Below, in pieces: positions 16,091 through 25,551 of a stretch of 38,075 nucleotides of DNA. Numbering within the stretch: the first letter of the stretch is position 1; each line of letters begins with the position of its first letter. A program made the position numbers and the translations under genes. The DNA comes from Ignavibacteriota bacterium (GTDB lineage: Bacteria; Bacteroidota; Ignavibacteria; UBA10030; UBA6906): contig PMJR01000089.1 of NCBI GenBank assembly GCA_003158475.1, positions 8,964-47,038 on the forward strand, in the 5' to 3' direction. A model generated the notes under the pieces. That model made no database searches. It was given only the letters and a program-made list of their open reading frames with translations, and was not told where the DNA came from.

Positions 16091-18072
16091 TTGCGTGGTG
16101 CTCCTGCTGAGGTGTCGGGAATAATGGTGGGAACGGGAACCGGGAGTATGAAGCCGCCTGCGTACTGCACCGCCTGGCAGCGGGCAATGATCTCTTTCTG
16201 GAAATTCCATGCGAGGAGGAGCAGGTAGTCCACCCTGGTCCCGGCCAGCTCCTGGATCCCCGCGATGCGCATGTGCGCCCCGGGCGTGAAATAACCCCGC
16301 TTTTTCGGGTTGTCATCGATGGCGACCGGAACATCGCGATCACTGATCTCGAAGAAATTCACAAGCGTGTTCCCCTTTGCGCTCGCGCCGTACGCCCAGA
16401 TCACCTTGCCGCCCGCGACTTCCCTGTCGATGAGCTCCCTGAGCTGCCGCTTGTTGAGGAGGACGCGCTCCGCGAAAGCGCGGTACGGTTCCCGGGCGGT
16501 GATGCCGAACGCGGTCTCGCGCTCGAGATACTCCGCGACCCGGGGTGTGCGCTCGTGTTCGCCCCGCCTGCACACATACGTCCGGATTGTTCCCCCGTGA
16601 AGGTCTGCGAAGTACTCCACATCGAACACATCCATCTCATGCATGCGCATCAGGGTCACCAGCGGAGTGATGCCGATGTACGAGAGATGTTCGTGATACG
16701 CCGTATCGAACTCGTTCTTCCCGATAAAGTCGAGGACGTAGGGGCATTCGATGACAAATATTCCCCGGCGGGCCAGGCAGGAGGCCACCCCTTCCACAAA
16801 CTTGTGGACATCGTCCACATGCGCAAAGACATTGGTCGCCGTGATCACCACGGGGTCGCCGAACCGCGCAGTGACGTCTTTGGCGATGGAGGGTGACCAG
16901 TAGACGTTCAGTGTCCGGATGCCCGCGGCGTTAGCTTCCGTCGCGAGGTTCTCGGCGGGATCGATGCCCACGACGCGCATGCCGATGTCCTGGAATTTCG
17001 AAAGCAGGCACCCGTCGTTGCTGGCGATGTCCATCACCATGTCTCCCGGCTTCGCCCCCGCCACCCGGCACGATGTCCGGGCGAGCTCTTCGCAATGTTT
17101 CCGGAAGGTCGCCGTTGTGGAGCTCACATACAGGTAGTTCTTGAACATCAGATCCGGGTGAACGACCCTTGTCAGTTGCGACAGGCCGCACCTGGTGCAC
17201 ACCTGGAGGGAAAGCTCCTCCCTGAACTCGGGAGAAGAAAGGTCTGTCCGTGTGACGTACGAATTTGCCAAGGGGGTCGATCCGAGGTCGAGATAGCGGT
17301 CGAGCGTGACCGACCCACAAATCCTGCACTGTGATTGGATCTTGGAGGCTGTCGTTCCTTCGGTCATCAAGTTGTTGAACCGGGTTGTGTCCATTGATGA
17401 GTCATGCGGCAGGGCATAGGTGATTGCGATGTCCCTGCGCCGGACCGGCCGCACGTCGGGATTGAATTCACTTTTGACGATGTCGAATATCGAACGGGGC
17501 ACCGGCCGGCCGACGTTGATGACGCCGGCAACGTCCTCCCTGAGCGCGAGGCGATAGATTGCTTCCGCCGCTTCGCCAATCGGCATGCGTGACGTGTACT
17601 GGTCGGTGCACCCCTGAGCAAAGTTCAGTTCCCTGTAAAATGAGGTGCGCACGATGAGGCTGTTGGCCACCAGAAGGACTGAGCATTCGCCGCCGAGCTT
17701 CGATGCCGCGTACCGGTTGACAGGCAGGACCGGCGACTCTTCCGAGTAGTCTCCCCGTTCGCCCGGGTACACGTAATCGGAGGAGATGTACACGAGCCGG
17801 GCATGATGCCGTCTGCACCAGAGGGCGACGTTTGCCGTCCCGATGATGTTGGAAAGCAGGTATCCCTCATCGGCGTCCTCGTTGAACTTGTTGGTGACCG
17901 CTCCTGCATGGATGACGACCGACACCCCCCCTTTTGCACAATACGATTCAATTGAATCGTACGAAGAGACGTCCATCTCATTCCTGGACGGCGCGAGGAG
18001 GTCACGGTCGAGCTTCAGAAGCTCCTTTGCAAGCTGCCCTGCGCCACCTGTGACGAGTATCCTATTTTGCAC
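16087..18072 (-). CDS. Fusion: RmlD-like NDP-sugar reductase + NDP-hexose C-methyltransferase
   Basis: A 661-residue two-domain protein. Residues 1 to about 225 form an SDR resembling dTDP-4-keto-rhamnose reductase (ILVTGGAGQLAKELL, VIHAGAVTNKF, YISSDYVYPG, YAASK at 121-125). Residues about 237-661 match the TylC3/NovU-type sugar C-methyltransferase: an N-terminal zinc site (C249, C252, C292, C295), the SAM motif MDIASNDGCLL (348 onward), the catalytic-type YHEHLSYIG (459-467) and a C-terminal Rossmann-like part (VIWAYGASAKGNTL). Methyltransferases of this family normally start just where the second part begins (MTEGTTASKIQSQCRICG), so two genes seem to have joined. The start is GTG at 18072, overlapping the cupin gene by 11 bases; the stop overlaps rmlB (ATGA). 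Confidence 0.9.
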   Translation of the reverse strand: MQNRILVTGGAGQLAKELLKLDRDLLAPSRNEMDVSSYDSIESYCAKGGVSVVIHAGAVTNKFNEDADEGYLLSNIIGTANVALWCRRHHARLVYISSDYVYPGERGDYSEESPVLPVNRYAASKLGGECSVLLVANSLIVRTSFYRELNFAQGCTDQYTSRMPIGEAAEAIYRLALREDVAGVINVGRPVPRSIFDIVKSEFNPDVRPVRRRDIAITYALPHDSSMDTTRFNNLMTEGTTASKIQSQCRICGSVTLDRYLDLGSTPLANSYVTRTDLSSPEFREELSLQVCTRCGLSQLTRVVHPDLMFKNYLYVSSTTATFRKHCEELARTSCRVAGAKPGDMVMDIASNDGCLLSKFQDIGMRVVGIDPAENLATEANAAGIRTLNVYWSPSIAKDVTARFGDPVVITATNVFAHVDDVHKFVEGVASCLARRGIFVIECPYVLDFIGKNEFDTAYHEHLSYIGITPLVTLMRMHEMDVFDVEYFADLHGGTIRTYVCRRGEHERTPRVAEYLERETAFGITAREPYRAFAERVLLNKRQLRELIDREVAGGKVIWAYGASAKGNTLVNFFEISDRDVPVAIDDNPKKRGYFTPGAHMRIAGIQELAGTRVDYLLLLAWNFQKEIIARCQAVQYAGGFILPVPVPTIIPDTSAGAPRK

Positions 18073-18493
18073 GACGTAACCAGTCAAACCCCATGGCCTC
18101 GACGGTCTTGCGTTCTTCGTCCGCCGGGTTATATTTGCTCGTAAGCCAGTAGAGAACAACCGCGGGTTCGTTGGTGAAATTGTAATATCCGTGCCAGATC
18201 CCGCGCGGTATGAACAGCGCACCGTCCTTGGCGCTCCGTTCGGAAGAGTAGACCCACTCCACGGTCCCCTTTTCGTGGGCCGGTGCGTTGCAGAAACCGA
18301 ATTTAAGCGCCCCTTTCACGCAGATCTGATAGTCATCCTGGAACTCATGCCGGTGCCAGGCCGACAGAGCCCCCGGATGGACGATGGTCGCATTGACATC
18401 ACCATTGCCGACCGGAAAAATGTCGTTATACCGAATGCCACGGTCGTCCTCGTGAAACCGGAGGGCGTGGCGCTTGATCAGTGAGCCGGCCAT
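18062..18493 (-). CDS. RmlC-like cupin, probable NDP-sugar epimerase or isomerase
   Basis: A 143-residue single-domain cupin. The segment WHRHEFQDDYQICVKGALKFGF and the later IPRGIWHGYYNF give the two cupin motifs seen in dTDP-4-dehydrorhamnose 3,5-epimerase and its relatives. At 143 residues it is shorter than RmlC (about 180), so it may be a 3-epimerase, 5-epimerase or 3,4-ketoisomerase instead. The start ATG follows GGGAGG by 10 bases. It lies immediately upstream of the reductase/C-methyltransferase fusion and the 4,6-dehydratase. The trio looks like a pathway for a branched 6-deoxy sugar. Confidence 0.82.
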   Translation of the reverse strand: MAGSLIKRHALRFHEDDRGIRYNDIFPVGNGDVNATIVHPGALSAWHRHEFQDDYQICVKGALKFGFCNAPAHEKGTVEWVYSSERSAKDGALFIPRGIWHGYYNFTNEPAVVLYWLTSKYNPADEERKTVEAMGFDWLRRAK

Positions 18494-18518
18494 GACGGCG
18501 GTGCCTCCCTGGATTTTT

Positions 18519-19478
18519 TCAGATTCGCCCTTCCTGCGGGAAGAGGGCGTATTTTACGTGCCAACCCGCCTCGGTGATCGTCCACCGGCAGTCGTCACCG
18601 GGTGAAAACATGTACCTGATCCGGGCCGCGACCCATCGGCGCGCAAACTGGAACGCGTAGAGCGTCCTGGTCGCCAGCGAGTAGAGGCGCCCGTGATGTT
18701 TTGTGAGGAACTTGTTGTACCCGGAGTACATCAGGCGGAGACGGTACTCCGGCACCTTGCTGAAGGACTGTCCGCCGAAATGAATAATCTCCGCAGCGGG
18801 GACATAATACAGCCGCCACCTGGTGTCGTGTTTGATGCGGTAGCAGAAGTCCGTTTCCTCGCAATAGCTGGTGTAGCGCTCATCGAAAAACCCGATCTTG
18901 CTTATCACTTCCCGTCTGATCAGCATGTCCGCCCCCGAGAGGTACTGGGCCTCCATCGGAGTCGTTATGGATTCTCCGGGGACAATGCCGATCTGCGGCC
19001 AGCGGACGAACGGGACAAGGTGCGACATACCGAAAGCTTCAGAGAACGCCTGGAGGAGACCGGGGAACGAACCGAACGACACCTGTGTCGACATATCCCG
19101 GTTGCGCAGCTTCCCCGCACATGCGCCGGCATCGGGATGGGTCTCCAGGAATTCAAGCAGGATCTTGATCGCGTTGTTCACAAGCACCATGTCCGAATTC
19201 AGCATCTGGACGTACTTTCCCTTTGCAAGGGCGACCCCCTTGTTGTAGGATTTTGCGACTCCGATGTTCGTCTGGTTGATCGTCAGGATCACGTCGGGGA
19301 ATTCCGCGCGGACCATCTCGGGGCTTCCGTCGGTCGACCCGTCATCGACGATAATGATCTCGTACGTCAGCCCCTTCGTCTTTTCATGGACGGAATGGAG
19401 GCAGTCGCGCAGCATATCGCGCACATTCCACTGCGTGAAAACTATGGAAACATCCGGATGTGACAGAGCACGGCTCAT
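18519..19478 (-). CDS. GT2-family glycosyltransferase
   Basis: A 319-residue GT-A enzyme with VSIVFTQWNVRDMLRDCL, IIIVDDGSTDGS, the conserved INQTNIGVAKSYNKG block, QMLNSDMV (metal site) and FFDERYTSYCEETDFCYRI. The sequence around YLSGADMLIRREV is the usual acceptor-side segment. The ORF-track start lies 72 codons inside the preceding methyltransferase gene; the ATG at 19478 starts 7 bases after that gene ends. It ends 25 bases before the cupin. It belongs to the glycan operon; specificity unknown. Confidence 0.92.
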   Translation of the reverse strand: MSRALSHPDVSIVFTQWNVRDMLRDCLHSVHEKTKGLTYEIIIVDDGSTDGSPEMVRAEFPDVILTINQTNIGVAKSYNKGVALAKGKYVQMLNSDMVLVNNAIKILLEFLETHPDAGACAGKLRNRDMSTQVSFGSFPGLLQAFSEAFGMSHLVPFVRWPQIGIVPGESITTPMEAQYLSGADMLIRREVISKIGFFDERYTSYCEETDFCYRIKHDTRWRLYYVPAAEIIHFGGQSFSKVPEYRLRLMYSGYNKFLTKHHGRLYSLATRTLYAFQFARRWVAARIRYMFSPGDDCRWTITEAGWHVKYALFPQEGRI

Positions 19479-19485
19479 GATCAGT

Positions 19486-20400
19486 TTACTGTCTCGATGC
19501 AGAAATGAGTGTGAACGTGCCCCCGCGGTGAAAGGCGGATTCAATGGCGGCCGCCCCGCGCGCGAGCGGACGACCCGCAAAGCGGCGTGCAACCCCCCCC
19601 GCGAAGGATCCGTTCGCCGCCACCAGGGGGACCAGACTCCCGAGGATCCCGGCCCAGTTGTGCTCCGGTGACCGCTGGAATTCCGCCTGCACATCGAAAC
19701 CTCCGGCGTCGAGGAGCTTCCGGAGCCCGCCGGGAGTAAAATGGTAAAGGTGACGCGGCACTTCCAGGTGGTACCAGCGACCGCGGAACACCCGGGCCTG
19801 GAGGCTGTCGAAATTCGGTACGGCGATAATCAGTATCCCACCGGGTTTCAGGAGAGTCCGGATTCTCTCAAGAGCCTCCACGGGACGGGGAATGTGTTCC
19901 AGGACGTGCCAGAGGGTCACGACATCAAAGGAGTGGTCCGGGAAATGGGTATTCAGGAGATCCCCTTCCGTGATGTGAACCCCCTCCTCCTTCGTTCCGA
20001 ATTCTACCGCCTCCCGGCTGAACTCGACCCCCTGTGCGGAGAATCCCGCTTTCGAGGCCTCCCGCAGGAAGAACCCCGCACCGCATCCCACGTCGAGAAG
20101 TGTGCCGGACGACCGGAACCGGCGCACAATATTGAGCTTGTCCCGTTGGGGGGGCTGTATCCTCCTCCGGTAGTACCCCGGGTCATATCCGCCGATAGGA
20201 TAGTACGAAGCAGGATAGTATCGGCCCAGTGTCCGTTCAGGAGGCCGGGGGACCGTTTGAGCGATGCCGCAATCGGTACAACGAACGACAGAAAAGGACT
20301 CGTCGGTCGTCTTGAAATTGATATCCCTGGCCGGAAACAGGAACTCTCCGGCCGTGCCGCCGCAGATACCACATTCAAACGGTGTGCCCGGTGGATTCAT
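19486..20400 (-). CDS. SAM-dependent methyltransferase with N-terminal zinc ribbon
   Basis: A 304-residue enzyme. Cysteines 10/13 (FECGICGG) and 41/44 (RCTDCG) form a likely zinc ribbon. The class I SAM motif is LLDVGCGAGFF (101-111), followed by DHSFDVVTLWHVLEHIPRPV and LKPGGILIIAVPNFDS. Proteins of this build (Methyltransf_23 with a ribbon) are common in O-antigen and exopolysaccharide clusters and probably methylate a glycan or lipid-linked intermediate. The C-terminus has a hydrophobic/arginine-rich stretch. The start overlaps the flippase gene by 26 bases, an unusually long overlap. Confidence 0.88.
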   Translation of the reverse strand: MNPPGTPFECGICGGTAGEFLFPARDINFKTTDESFSVVRCTDCGIAQTVPRPPERTLGRYYPASYYPIGGYDPGYYRRRIQPPQRDKLNIVRRFRSSGTLLDVGCGAGFFLREASKAGFSAQGVEFSREAVEFGTKEEGVHITEGDLLNTHFPDHSFDVVTLWHVLEHIPRPVEALERIRTLLKPGGILIIAVPNFDSLQARVFRGRWYHLEVPRHLYHFTPGGLRKLLDAGGFDVQAEFQRSPEHNWAGILGSLVPLVAANGSFAGGVARRFAGRPLARGAAAIESAFHRGGTFTLISASRQ

Positions 20401-21718
20401 GCGCGCGCCTTCTCAGGTGAAGAAAATATATTACACTCGACATCAAAATGCCAACGACCCCGCTGAGTGAGAATGCCACCGCCGCGCCGAGTGCCCCCAG
20501 GCGCGGGATGAATATCGCGTTCCCTGCAATCAGAGCTGCTATTCCCGCGGCCGACATTATGGGGAACACCTCGGACCGGTTCCATGCGAACAGGGTCGCA
20601 TTCAGGGGATAGGCGGCCACGACACAGAGCAATCCGATGCACATCACCCGAATCATCGTCCCGGTGCCCACGAATTTCGGGCCGAAGACAATCGCGACTA
20701 CCAGATCTGCCGACAGGGCCAGGAGAAGGATGCCGAGGCCAAACAGGCTGACGATCAGGATAGAATGACGCTGCTTTTTCCGGATCATTTCGGGAGTAAT
20801 CGCCGAAGACAGTTCGGGCAGGAGAACCGTGAGATAGGAGTTCGTCACAATCACCACGATGGAGGCAATCTTCGACGCAGCACCGTACATCCCGAGCGCG
20901 CGGGCATCGGCGAGCCCCCCCACAAAGAAGAGGTCCATGCGCCCACCGACCAGGTTGAGGATATAATACAGAGAGAGCCATTTGTTGAAGGAGAGCATCC
21001 TGCGCCTGAGCTGAGTATCGGCTTTCCTGAAGGAGATCACGTTCCTGGGTGCACACAGGTAGCTGAGTACCACCAATCCGCCTCCGGTCGCGATCTCAAT
21101 CCACAGGGCGTCCCCCACCCGGAGCGAGCTGGACATGAAGGCATAAACAAACACGACAAGGACCACCACCTTCATGAGAGGCTGGGAGATTGACACCGCG
21201 GCAAGAGTGCGGAACTGCCTGTGCGACTGGAAAATCGGAGGAAAGAATGAAGCGATCATCCCGAAAGCGACAGCGATCAGCGAAAGGAGAAAGTACGAGT
21301 TGATACTACTGTCGACATGCGTAAAGACCATGCCTACGATCGGATTGAGGAACAAGACTGCCCCGACCAGCACAATCCCCGAAAGGACGAGTTTTGCCTT
21401 GAGAGCGACGCTCAGGACCGAGCGGAAACCATTCTCATCCCCCCGTGCGATCATTTCCGACCCGAACCTGACGATCGATCCTCCGATCCCGAGGTCTGAG
21501 AGTGCCACCATCATCGTGACAATGGAAATGATGAGCGTCAGGACCCCGTATTCGTCAACTCCCAGTGTCCTTGCATACAGTCCCGACGTCACAGCCCCGA
21601 GGAGTGCACTCATGGCCGAAGCCGCCCCAACCCAGAAAGTGTTCTCCACCGTCTGGGAATGCCACGCCTTCTGCATGAAGTTCCTGACCCGTCCGGTGAT
21701 GACGTTCCCGTCGGTCAT
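20375..21718 (-). CDS. Wzx-like polysaccharide flippase (MOP superfamily)
   Basis: Inner-membrane protein of 447 residues with about 12 to 14 hydrophobic segments, matching the polysaccharide-flippase (Wzx/RfbX) family that moves undecaprenyl-linked oligosaccharides to the periplasm. Family-like features: NTFWVGAASAMSALLGAVTS, LYARTLGVDEYGVLTLIIS and GIGGSIVRFGSEM near the N-terminus, and the FVGGLADARALGMYGAASK block in the second half. The start at 21718 (MTDGNVITG) overlaps the upstream glycosyltransferase stop as ATGA; the ORF-track start is 18 codons earlier inside that gene. No Wzy polymerase or ligase is recognisable in the window. Confidence 0.9.
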   Translation of the reverse strand: MTDGNVITGRVRNFMQKAWHSQTVENTFWVGAASAMSALLGAVTSGLYARTLGVDEYGVLTLIISIVTMMVALSDLGIGGSIVRFGSEMIARGDENGFRSVLSVALKAKLVLSGIVLVGAVLFLNPIVGMVFTHVDSSINSYFLLSLIAVAFGMIASFFPPIFQSHRQFRTLAAVSISQPLMKVVVLVVFVYAFMSSSLRVGDALWIEIATGGGLVVLSYLCAPRNVISFRKADTQLRRRMLSFNKWLSLYYILNLVGGRMDLFFVGGLADARALGMYGAASKIASIVVIVTNSYLTVLLPELSSAITPEMIRKKQRHSILIVSLFGLGILLLALSADLVVAIVFGPKFVGTGTMIRVMCIGLLCVVAAYPLNATLFAWNRSEVFPIMSAAGIAALIAGNAIFIPRLGALGAAVAFSLSGVVGILMSSVIYFLHLRRRAHESTGHTV

Positions 21719-22956
21719 GGCCTTGTGCCGATATTCAGGCTTGAAAGCATCAATTCCGTAAGCGCGCGCCACGAATGCCTCCGGGCCATTTCGCGCCGGC
21801 GGTCCTGTATCTCCCCCGCCGGTTCCGCCAGGGATTCCCTGACGGCCGAAGCAAATTCCTCCTTCCCCTGCGCCAGCCGCAGGAGTCCGTCGTTTCTGAA
21901 AGTGAGGAGTTCGTGCATCGGGGTTGAGACGACGGGCTTGCCGAGGGCAAAGTACTCGAACACCTTGACGGGGTTTGTTGTCTGGGAAACCTTCCCTGCA
22001 AGGAAAGGAATCAGGCAGACATCGAAAGCGCTTATGTACCGCGGCATTTCCCCGTACTCCCTCCTGCCGATCCAGCGAAGGTTCGGTATCGTTCGAAGGT
22101 GAGCATTCCGGAACTCGAAATCGAGCGGTCCCACCATGATGAAAGAGACATCAGGCATCGTACGCGCGAGATGGCCGATGAGATCGAAGTCGAACCAGGC
22201 CCGCAACACCCCGACGTACCCCGCGATGGGGTGGCTCGCCTCCTGTATGTCAGCCGGGACCCCCCCCCCTGCAGCACAATCCTCGAACCAGTCAAGGTCG
22301 ACCCCGTTCGGAACGCGGACAATGGGACGCCCGGGAGCGATTGCGCGAAGCCTTTCTTCGAGTTTTTCAGCGGTAACGAATGTCGTCCCGGCGATATCCA
22401 GGAGGCGACGTTCGTATCCTCCGAACCTCTCGACTGAAGCGGCCCCCGAAAACAGGGTGATCTCATCCAGGCAATCATAGGCGATTGTCGTGAAATCCCC
22501 GCGCTGCAGAACAAGCCCCCAGAAGGGATTCTGCACGATGGCGATCGATTCCTCATCCTGGCCGATGAAACGGAGCACCCGACGTTTGAGAGCCTGCCGG
22601 AATATGGCAGCGTTCACATTCTCCAGCGGAGCGGAGTCCACGCGGTTCGATGGATACACCATCGGCATGGGGACAATTGAAAGCCCGGTTTCCCCGGGAC
22701 TTTGTCCCCTTCGGCGACGCGGCGCGGAAGCACTTCCGGGGATGAGGAATGAGAAGATCCCGAGGGCCTGGTACACGATCGAATACAGCACCAACCGCAG
22801 CAGCCCCTTCTTCCGGCCATGGAGATACTCGGTCAATCCGCACGGCTCAATGAACGTCACGCGGATTCCTCGCTGGACGAACTGGTCGGCAAGCTTCTGC
22901 GGGCGCTGATGAAGAAACGAATACGGGATCGGGGAGAAAAGATAAACGTGCGTCAA
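21715..22956 (-). CDS. GT-B glycosyltransferase (GT1/GT4-like)
   Basis: A 413-residue protein. The N-terminal domain starts [20 protein letters not shown], common among TuaH-like enzymes that act on teichuronic-acid or O-antigen-type glycans (from memory). The donor domain shows [47 protein letters not shown], and [15 protein letters not shown] ending in [17 protein letters not shown]. One hydrophobic stretch near residues 55-75 may associate with the membrane. It overlaps wecB and the flippase by 4 bases each (ATGA). Donor sugar unknown. Confidence 0.88.
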   Translation of the reverse strand: MTHVYLFSPIPYSFLHQRPQKLADQFVQRGIRVTFIEPCGLTEYLHGRKKGLLRLVLYSIVYQALGIFSFLIPGSASAPRRRRGQSPGETGLSIVPMPMVYPSNRVDSAPLENVNAAIFRQALKRRVLRFIGQDEESIAIVQNPFWGLVLQRGDFTTIAYDCLDEITLFSGAASVERFGGYERRLLDIAGTTFVTAEKLEERLRAIAPGRPIVRVPNGVDLDWFEDCAAGGGVPADIQEASHPIAGYVGVLRAWFDFDLIGHLARTMPDVSFIMVGPLDFEFRNAHLRTIPNLRWIGRREYGEMPRYISAFDVCLIPFLAGKVSQTTNPVKVFEYFALGKPVVSTPMHELLTFRNDGLLRLAQGKEEFASAVRESLAEPAGEIQDRRREMARRHSWRALTELMLSSLNIGTRP

Positions 22957-24092
22957 CGGTTCACACGGAGATATGTTCGCAGAGCCCGGACAATGCGGCT
23001 GCTGGATTTTCCGTCGCCGTAGGGATTATGGGCCCTGCTCATTGTGAGATACGCGTGCCGGTTCGTCAACAGGCGTTCGATCTCGTTCACGATCTTGCGT
23101 GAGGAAGTGCCGACGAGGCGGACCGTCCCCGCCTTCACCGCTTCGGGGCGTTCAGTATGATCACGCATCACGAGCACAGGTTTGCCCAGCGACGGGGCCT
23201 CTTCCTGCACGCCACCGGAGTCTGTGAGGATCAGCGTGCACACATCCATAAGAAAAACAAACGGGAGATATGGCTGGGGAGCCAGAAGATGTACGTTGGA
23301 AAGACGGCCGAGAATGGATCGCACGGGCTTCTGGACGTTTGGATTCAAGTGTACCGGGTACACGATTTCCACCTCTGGATGCCTCCGGGCGACTGTCCGT
23401 ATTGCACGGCAGATGCTCAGGAAACCCTCACCGAAGTTCTCCCGTCGGTGTCCCGTTACGAGTATCATCCGTTTTGAGAAATCGAGATCGGGGAATGATC
23501 GTTCGAAGTGTTTCGTGGATCGCGTGACAGTGGAACGGACATGAAACAGGGCGTCGATAACGGTGTTCCCGGTGACACGAATTCTTCCGGGGACGATCCC
23601 TTCGCGGAGCAGGTTTTTGCGGGCCTGCTGCGTTGGTGCAAAATGCAGGTCAGACAGATGGGTGGCAATCACGCGGTTCGTCTCTTCCGGGAACGGACTT
23701 CGTTTGTTCCACGTGCGGAGCCCGGCTTCGACGTGCCCTACGGGGACGCCGGCATAGAACGCTGCCAACGCGGCAGCCATCACCGTGGTGGTGTCACCCT
23801 GGAGAAGGATCATGTCCGGGCGCTCCCGGCTGAGCACTTCTTTCATGCCGAGAAGGACCCTCGATGTTATGCCTTCCAGAGACTGCCCCTTGTGCATGAC
23901 ATCGAGGTCATAGTGCGTCCGGATCCTGAATATCGCCAGGACCTGGTCGAGCATCTCCCTGTGCTGCGCCGTCACGCACACCCGCGTGACAAAGTCCTTC
24001 GGGTGTTTGAGCAGCTCGTGGATGACAGGCGCAAGTTTTATGGCTTCCGGACGAGTCCCGAAGACCACGAGTATTTTCTTCCGGGAACTCAC
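22953..24092 (-). CDS. wecB: UDP-N-acetylglucosamine 2-epimerase (non-hydrolysing)
   Basis: Cytoplasmic enzyme interconverting UDP-GlcNAc and UDP-ManNAc for surface glycans, 379 residues (normal length). Motifs: [81 protein letters not shown] and [20 protein letters not shown]. No UDP-ManNAc dehydrogenase is present in the window, so the product may be used directly or oxidised by an enzyme elsewhere. It overlaps the CorC/HlyC-type gene upstream and the glycosyltransferase downstream, both as ATGA. Confidence 0.96.
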   Translation of the reverse strand: MSSRKKILVVFGTRPEAIKLAPVIHELLKHPKDFVTRVCVTAQHREMLDQVLAIFRIRTHYDLDVMHKGQSLEGITSRVLLGMKEVLSRERPDMILLQGDTTTVMAAALAAFYAGVPVGHVEAGLRTWNKRSPFPEETNRVIATHLSDLHFAPTQQARKNLLREGIVPGRIRVTGNTVIDALFHVRSTVTRSTKHFERSFPDLDFSKRMILVTGHRRENFGEGFLSICRAIRTVARRHPEVEIVYPVHLNPNVQKPVRSILGRLSNVHLLAPQPYLPFVFLMDVCTLILTDSGGVQEEAPSLGKPVLVMRDHTERPEAVKAGTVRLVGTSSRKIVNEIERLLTNRHAYLTMSRAHNPYGDGKSSSRIVRALRTYLRVNR

Positions 24093-25426
24093 CTGTTTGC
24101 CCGTGGTGCGGTTGACTGGGCGTTGCCTGGATCTCTTTTCCGGAGTTTTACCTGCCGGATGCGCCGCTGGCTTTTCTTCATCACGGTAAACGACAGATTG
24201 TCGTGCGTGATCTCTTCCCCGATCTCAGGAATCCTCCCGGTGAGTTTCTGGAGGAGGCCGCCTATCGTTTCGTAATCGTCCGCGGGTGGAATCTCCGCTA
24301 CGAACCTTTCGTTGAATTCCTTGACGGGCATCCGTGCGTTCACGAGGAATGTCCCGTCCGACGCCTGCTCGACATCCTTCAGGTCTTCGTCATATTCGTC
24401 ATGGATCTCCCCCACTATCTCTTCAAGAATGTCCTCCATGGTGATGATTCCGGAGGTCCCGCCGAATTCGTCAATCACGATGGCGATGTGGATCTTCCGC
24501 TGCTGTAGCTCCCGCATGAGCTGGCTGATCTTCTTGGTCTCCGGGACAAAGTAGGCGGGGCGGATCACATCCTGCAGGATGATCAGATCCCTGTATTCCA
24601 ATAGCCCGAGAAGGTCCTTGGTGTAGACGACCCCGAGAATATTGTCAATTGTCCCGCGGTAGACCGGCATCCGGGAGTACCCCTCCTCGAGGACCGTCTT
24701 GATGATCCGTTCGCGGGACATGTCCATGCTCAGCGCTACGACGTCCGGCCGCGGGATCATTACTTCTTTTGCCGTGGTATCGGTGAACTCAAAAATGCTG
24801 CCGATCAGTTCCTGTTCCGTCTTGTCGATGACGCCCCTCCGGGTTCCTTCCTCGAGGATCAGTTTGAATTCCTCTTCGGAGATGCCGGAATCTGCGTGTG
24901 TCTGACGGGTGTTGAATGGAACGAGGAGGAGGTTGCTTGCCCCGGTCAAAATCATTGCAGGATACCGGAATGCCTTCTCAACTACATGCATCGCGGGGGC
25001 TACCCGGAGGGCGACGCGCTCGACGGACCTGAGTGCAAGCGACTTTGGAACGAGTTCCCCGAATACCACCACAAGGAAGCCGAGTGATACGACGATGATA
25101 CCCAGCGACAGCCATCCGCTGGAATTTCTGACCCAGGAAATGCTGAATTCGGACAGGGATGGGACGAGATATTGCCAGCCAAGGATGGCTCCCAGGCCGG
25201 ATGCGAGAACGAGGGAAAACACGACGCCGATATGAACCGTGGCAAGAAACCGTTCCGGGGCCTCCTGGAACCCCAGGACGAGATGCGCCCTCCGTTCCCC
25301 CTCTTCAGCAAGGGCACGCATCCGGCTCCTCCGGGAGGAAAGGACCGCAACTTCGCTGGCGGAAAAGAACCCCACAATTGCGATCAGGAGGAGAACGCCC
25401 AAAATCTCGATCCAGAGGGTATCCAT
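24089..25426 (-). CDS. CNNM/CorC-HlyC family membrane protein (DUF21, CBS pair, CorC_HlyC)
   Basis: A 445-residue inner-membrane protein. An N-terminal DUF21/CNNM transmembrane domain spans about residues 5-185 ([33 protein letters not shown]). Then follow two CBS motifs ([30 protein letters not shown] with [20 protein letters not shown]) and a C-terminal CorC_HlyC transporter-associated domain ([18 protein letters not shown]). The family includes Mg2+/Na+ exporters and GldE-like proteins in Bacteroidota. Its role at the head of a glycan operon is unclear. I found no convincing promoter in the 125 bases upstream and no Shine-Dalgarno site at the start. Confidence 0.92.
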   Translation of the reverse strand: MDTLWIEILGVLLLIAIVGFFSASEVAVLSSRRSRMRALAEEGERRAHLVLGFQEAPERFLATVHIGVVFSLVLASGLGAILGWQYLVPSLSEFSISWVRNSSGWLSLGIIVVSLGFLVVVFGELVPKSLALRSVERVALRVAPAMHVVEKAFRYPAMILTGASNLLLVPFNTRQTHADSGISEEEFKLILEEGTRRGVIDKTEQELIGSIFEFTDTTAKEVMIPRPDVVALSMDMSRERIIKTVLEEGYSRMPVYRGTIDNILGVVYTKDLLGLLEYRDLIILQDVIRPAYFVPETKKISQLMRELQQRKIHIAIVIDEFGGTSGIITMEDILEEIVGEIHDEYDEDLKDVEQASDGTFLVNARMPVKEFNERFVAEIPPADDYETIGGLLQKLTGRIPEIGEEITHDNLSFTVMKKSQRRIRQVKLRKRDPGNAQSTAPRANR

Positions 25427-25500
25427 CAGGCCCGCTTTGGGGAGAGAACGCTGTTATTCGCTGTAATCAAGCTATTTCCACATTGATTTCCAAATACACC

Positions 25501-25522
25501 GCGGGCGGCCAGAGCCGCCCGC
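25501..25522 (-). terminator. GC-rich hairpin after nuoI
   Basis: Perfect 9-base arms GCGGGCGGC / GCCGCCCGC around a 4-base loop, 30 bases past the nuoI stop. There is no T-run, so it may be a weak terminator or an RNA 3'-end stabiliser separating the nuo and glycan operons. Confidence 0.45.
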
Positions 25523-25551
25523 AAATGTCCAAAACAGCTATTCCGGTGCTG

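Noticed and set aside
16340-16896. Several overlapping ORFs within the reductase/C-methyltransferase gene
   Set aside because: The minus-strand 661-residue frame explains the region fully, with continuous motifs; the others are shadows.
16087-18072. Possibility that the fusion is a sequencing artefact joining two genes
   Set aside because: The frame is continuous, with no low-complexity run or odd codon use at the join, and domain order and spacing are sensible; kept as a real fusion, though resequencing would settle it.
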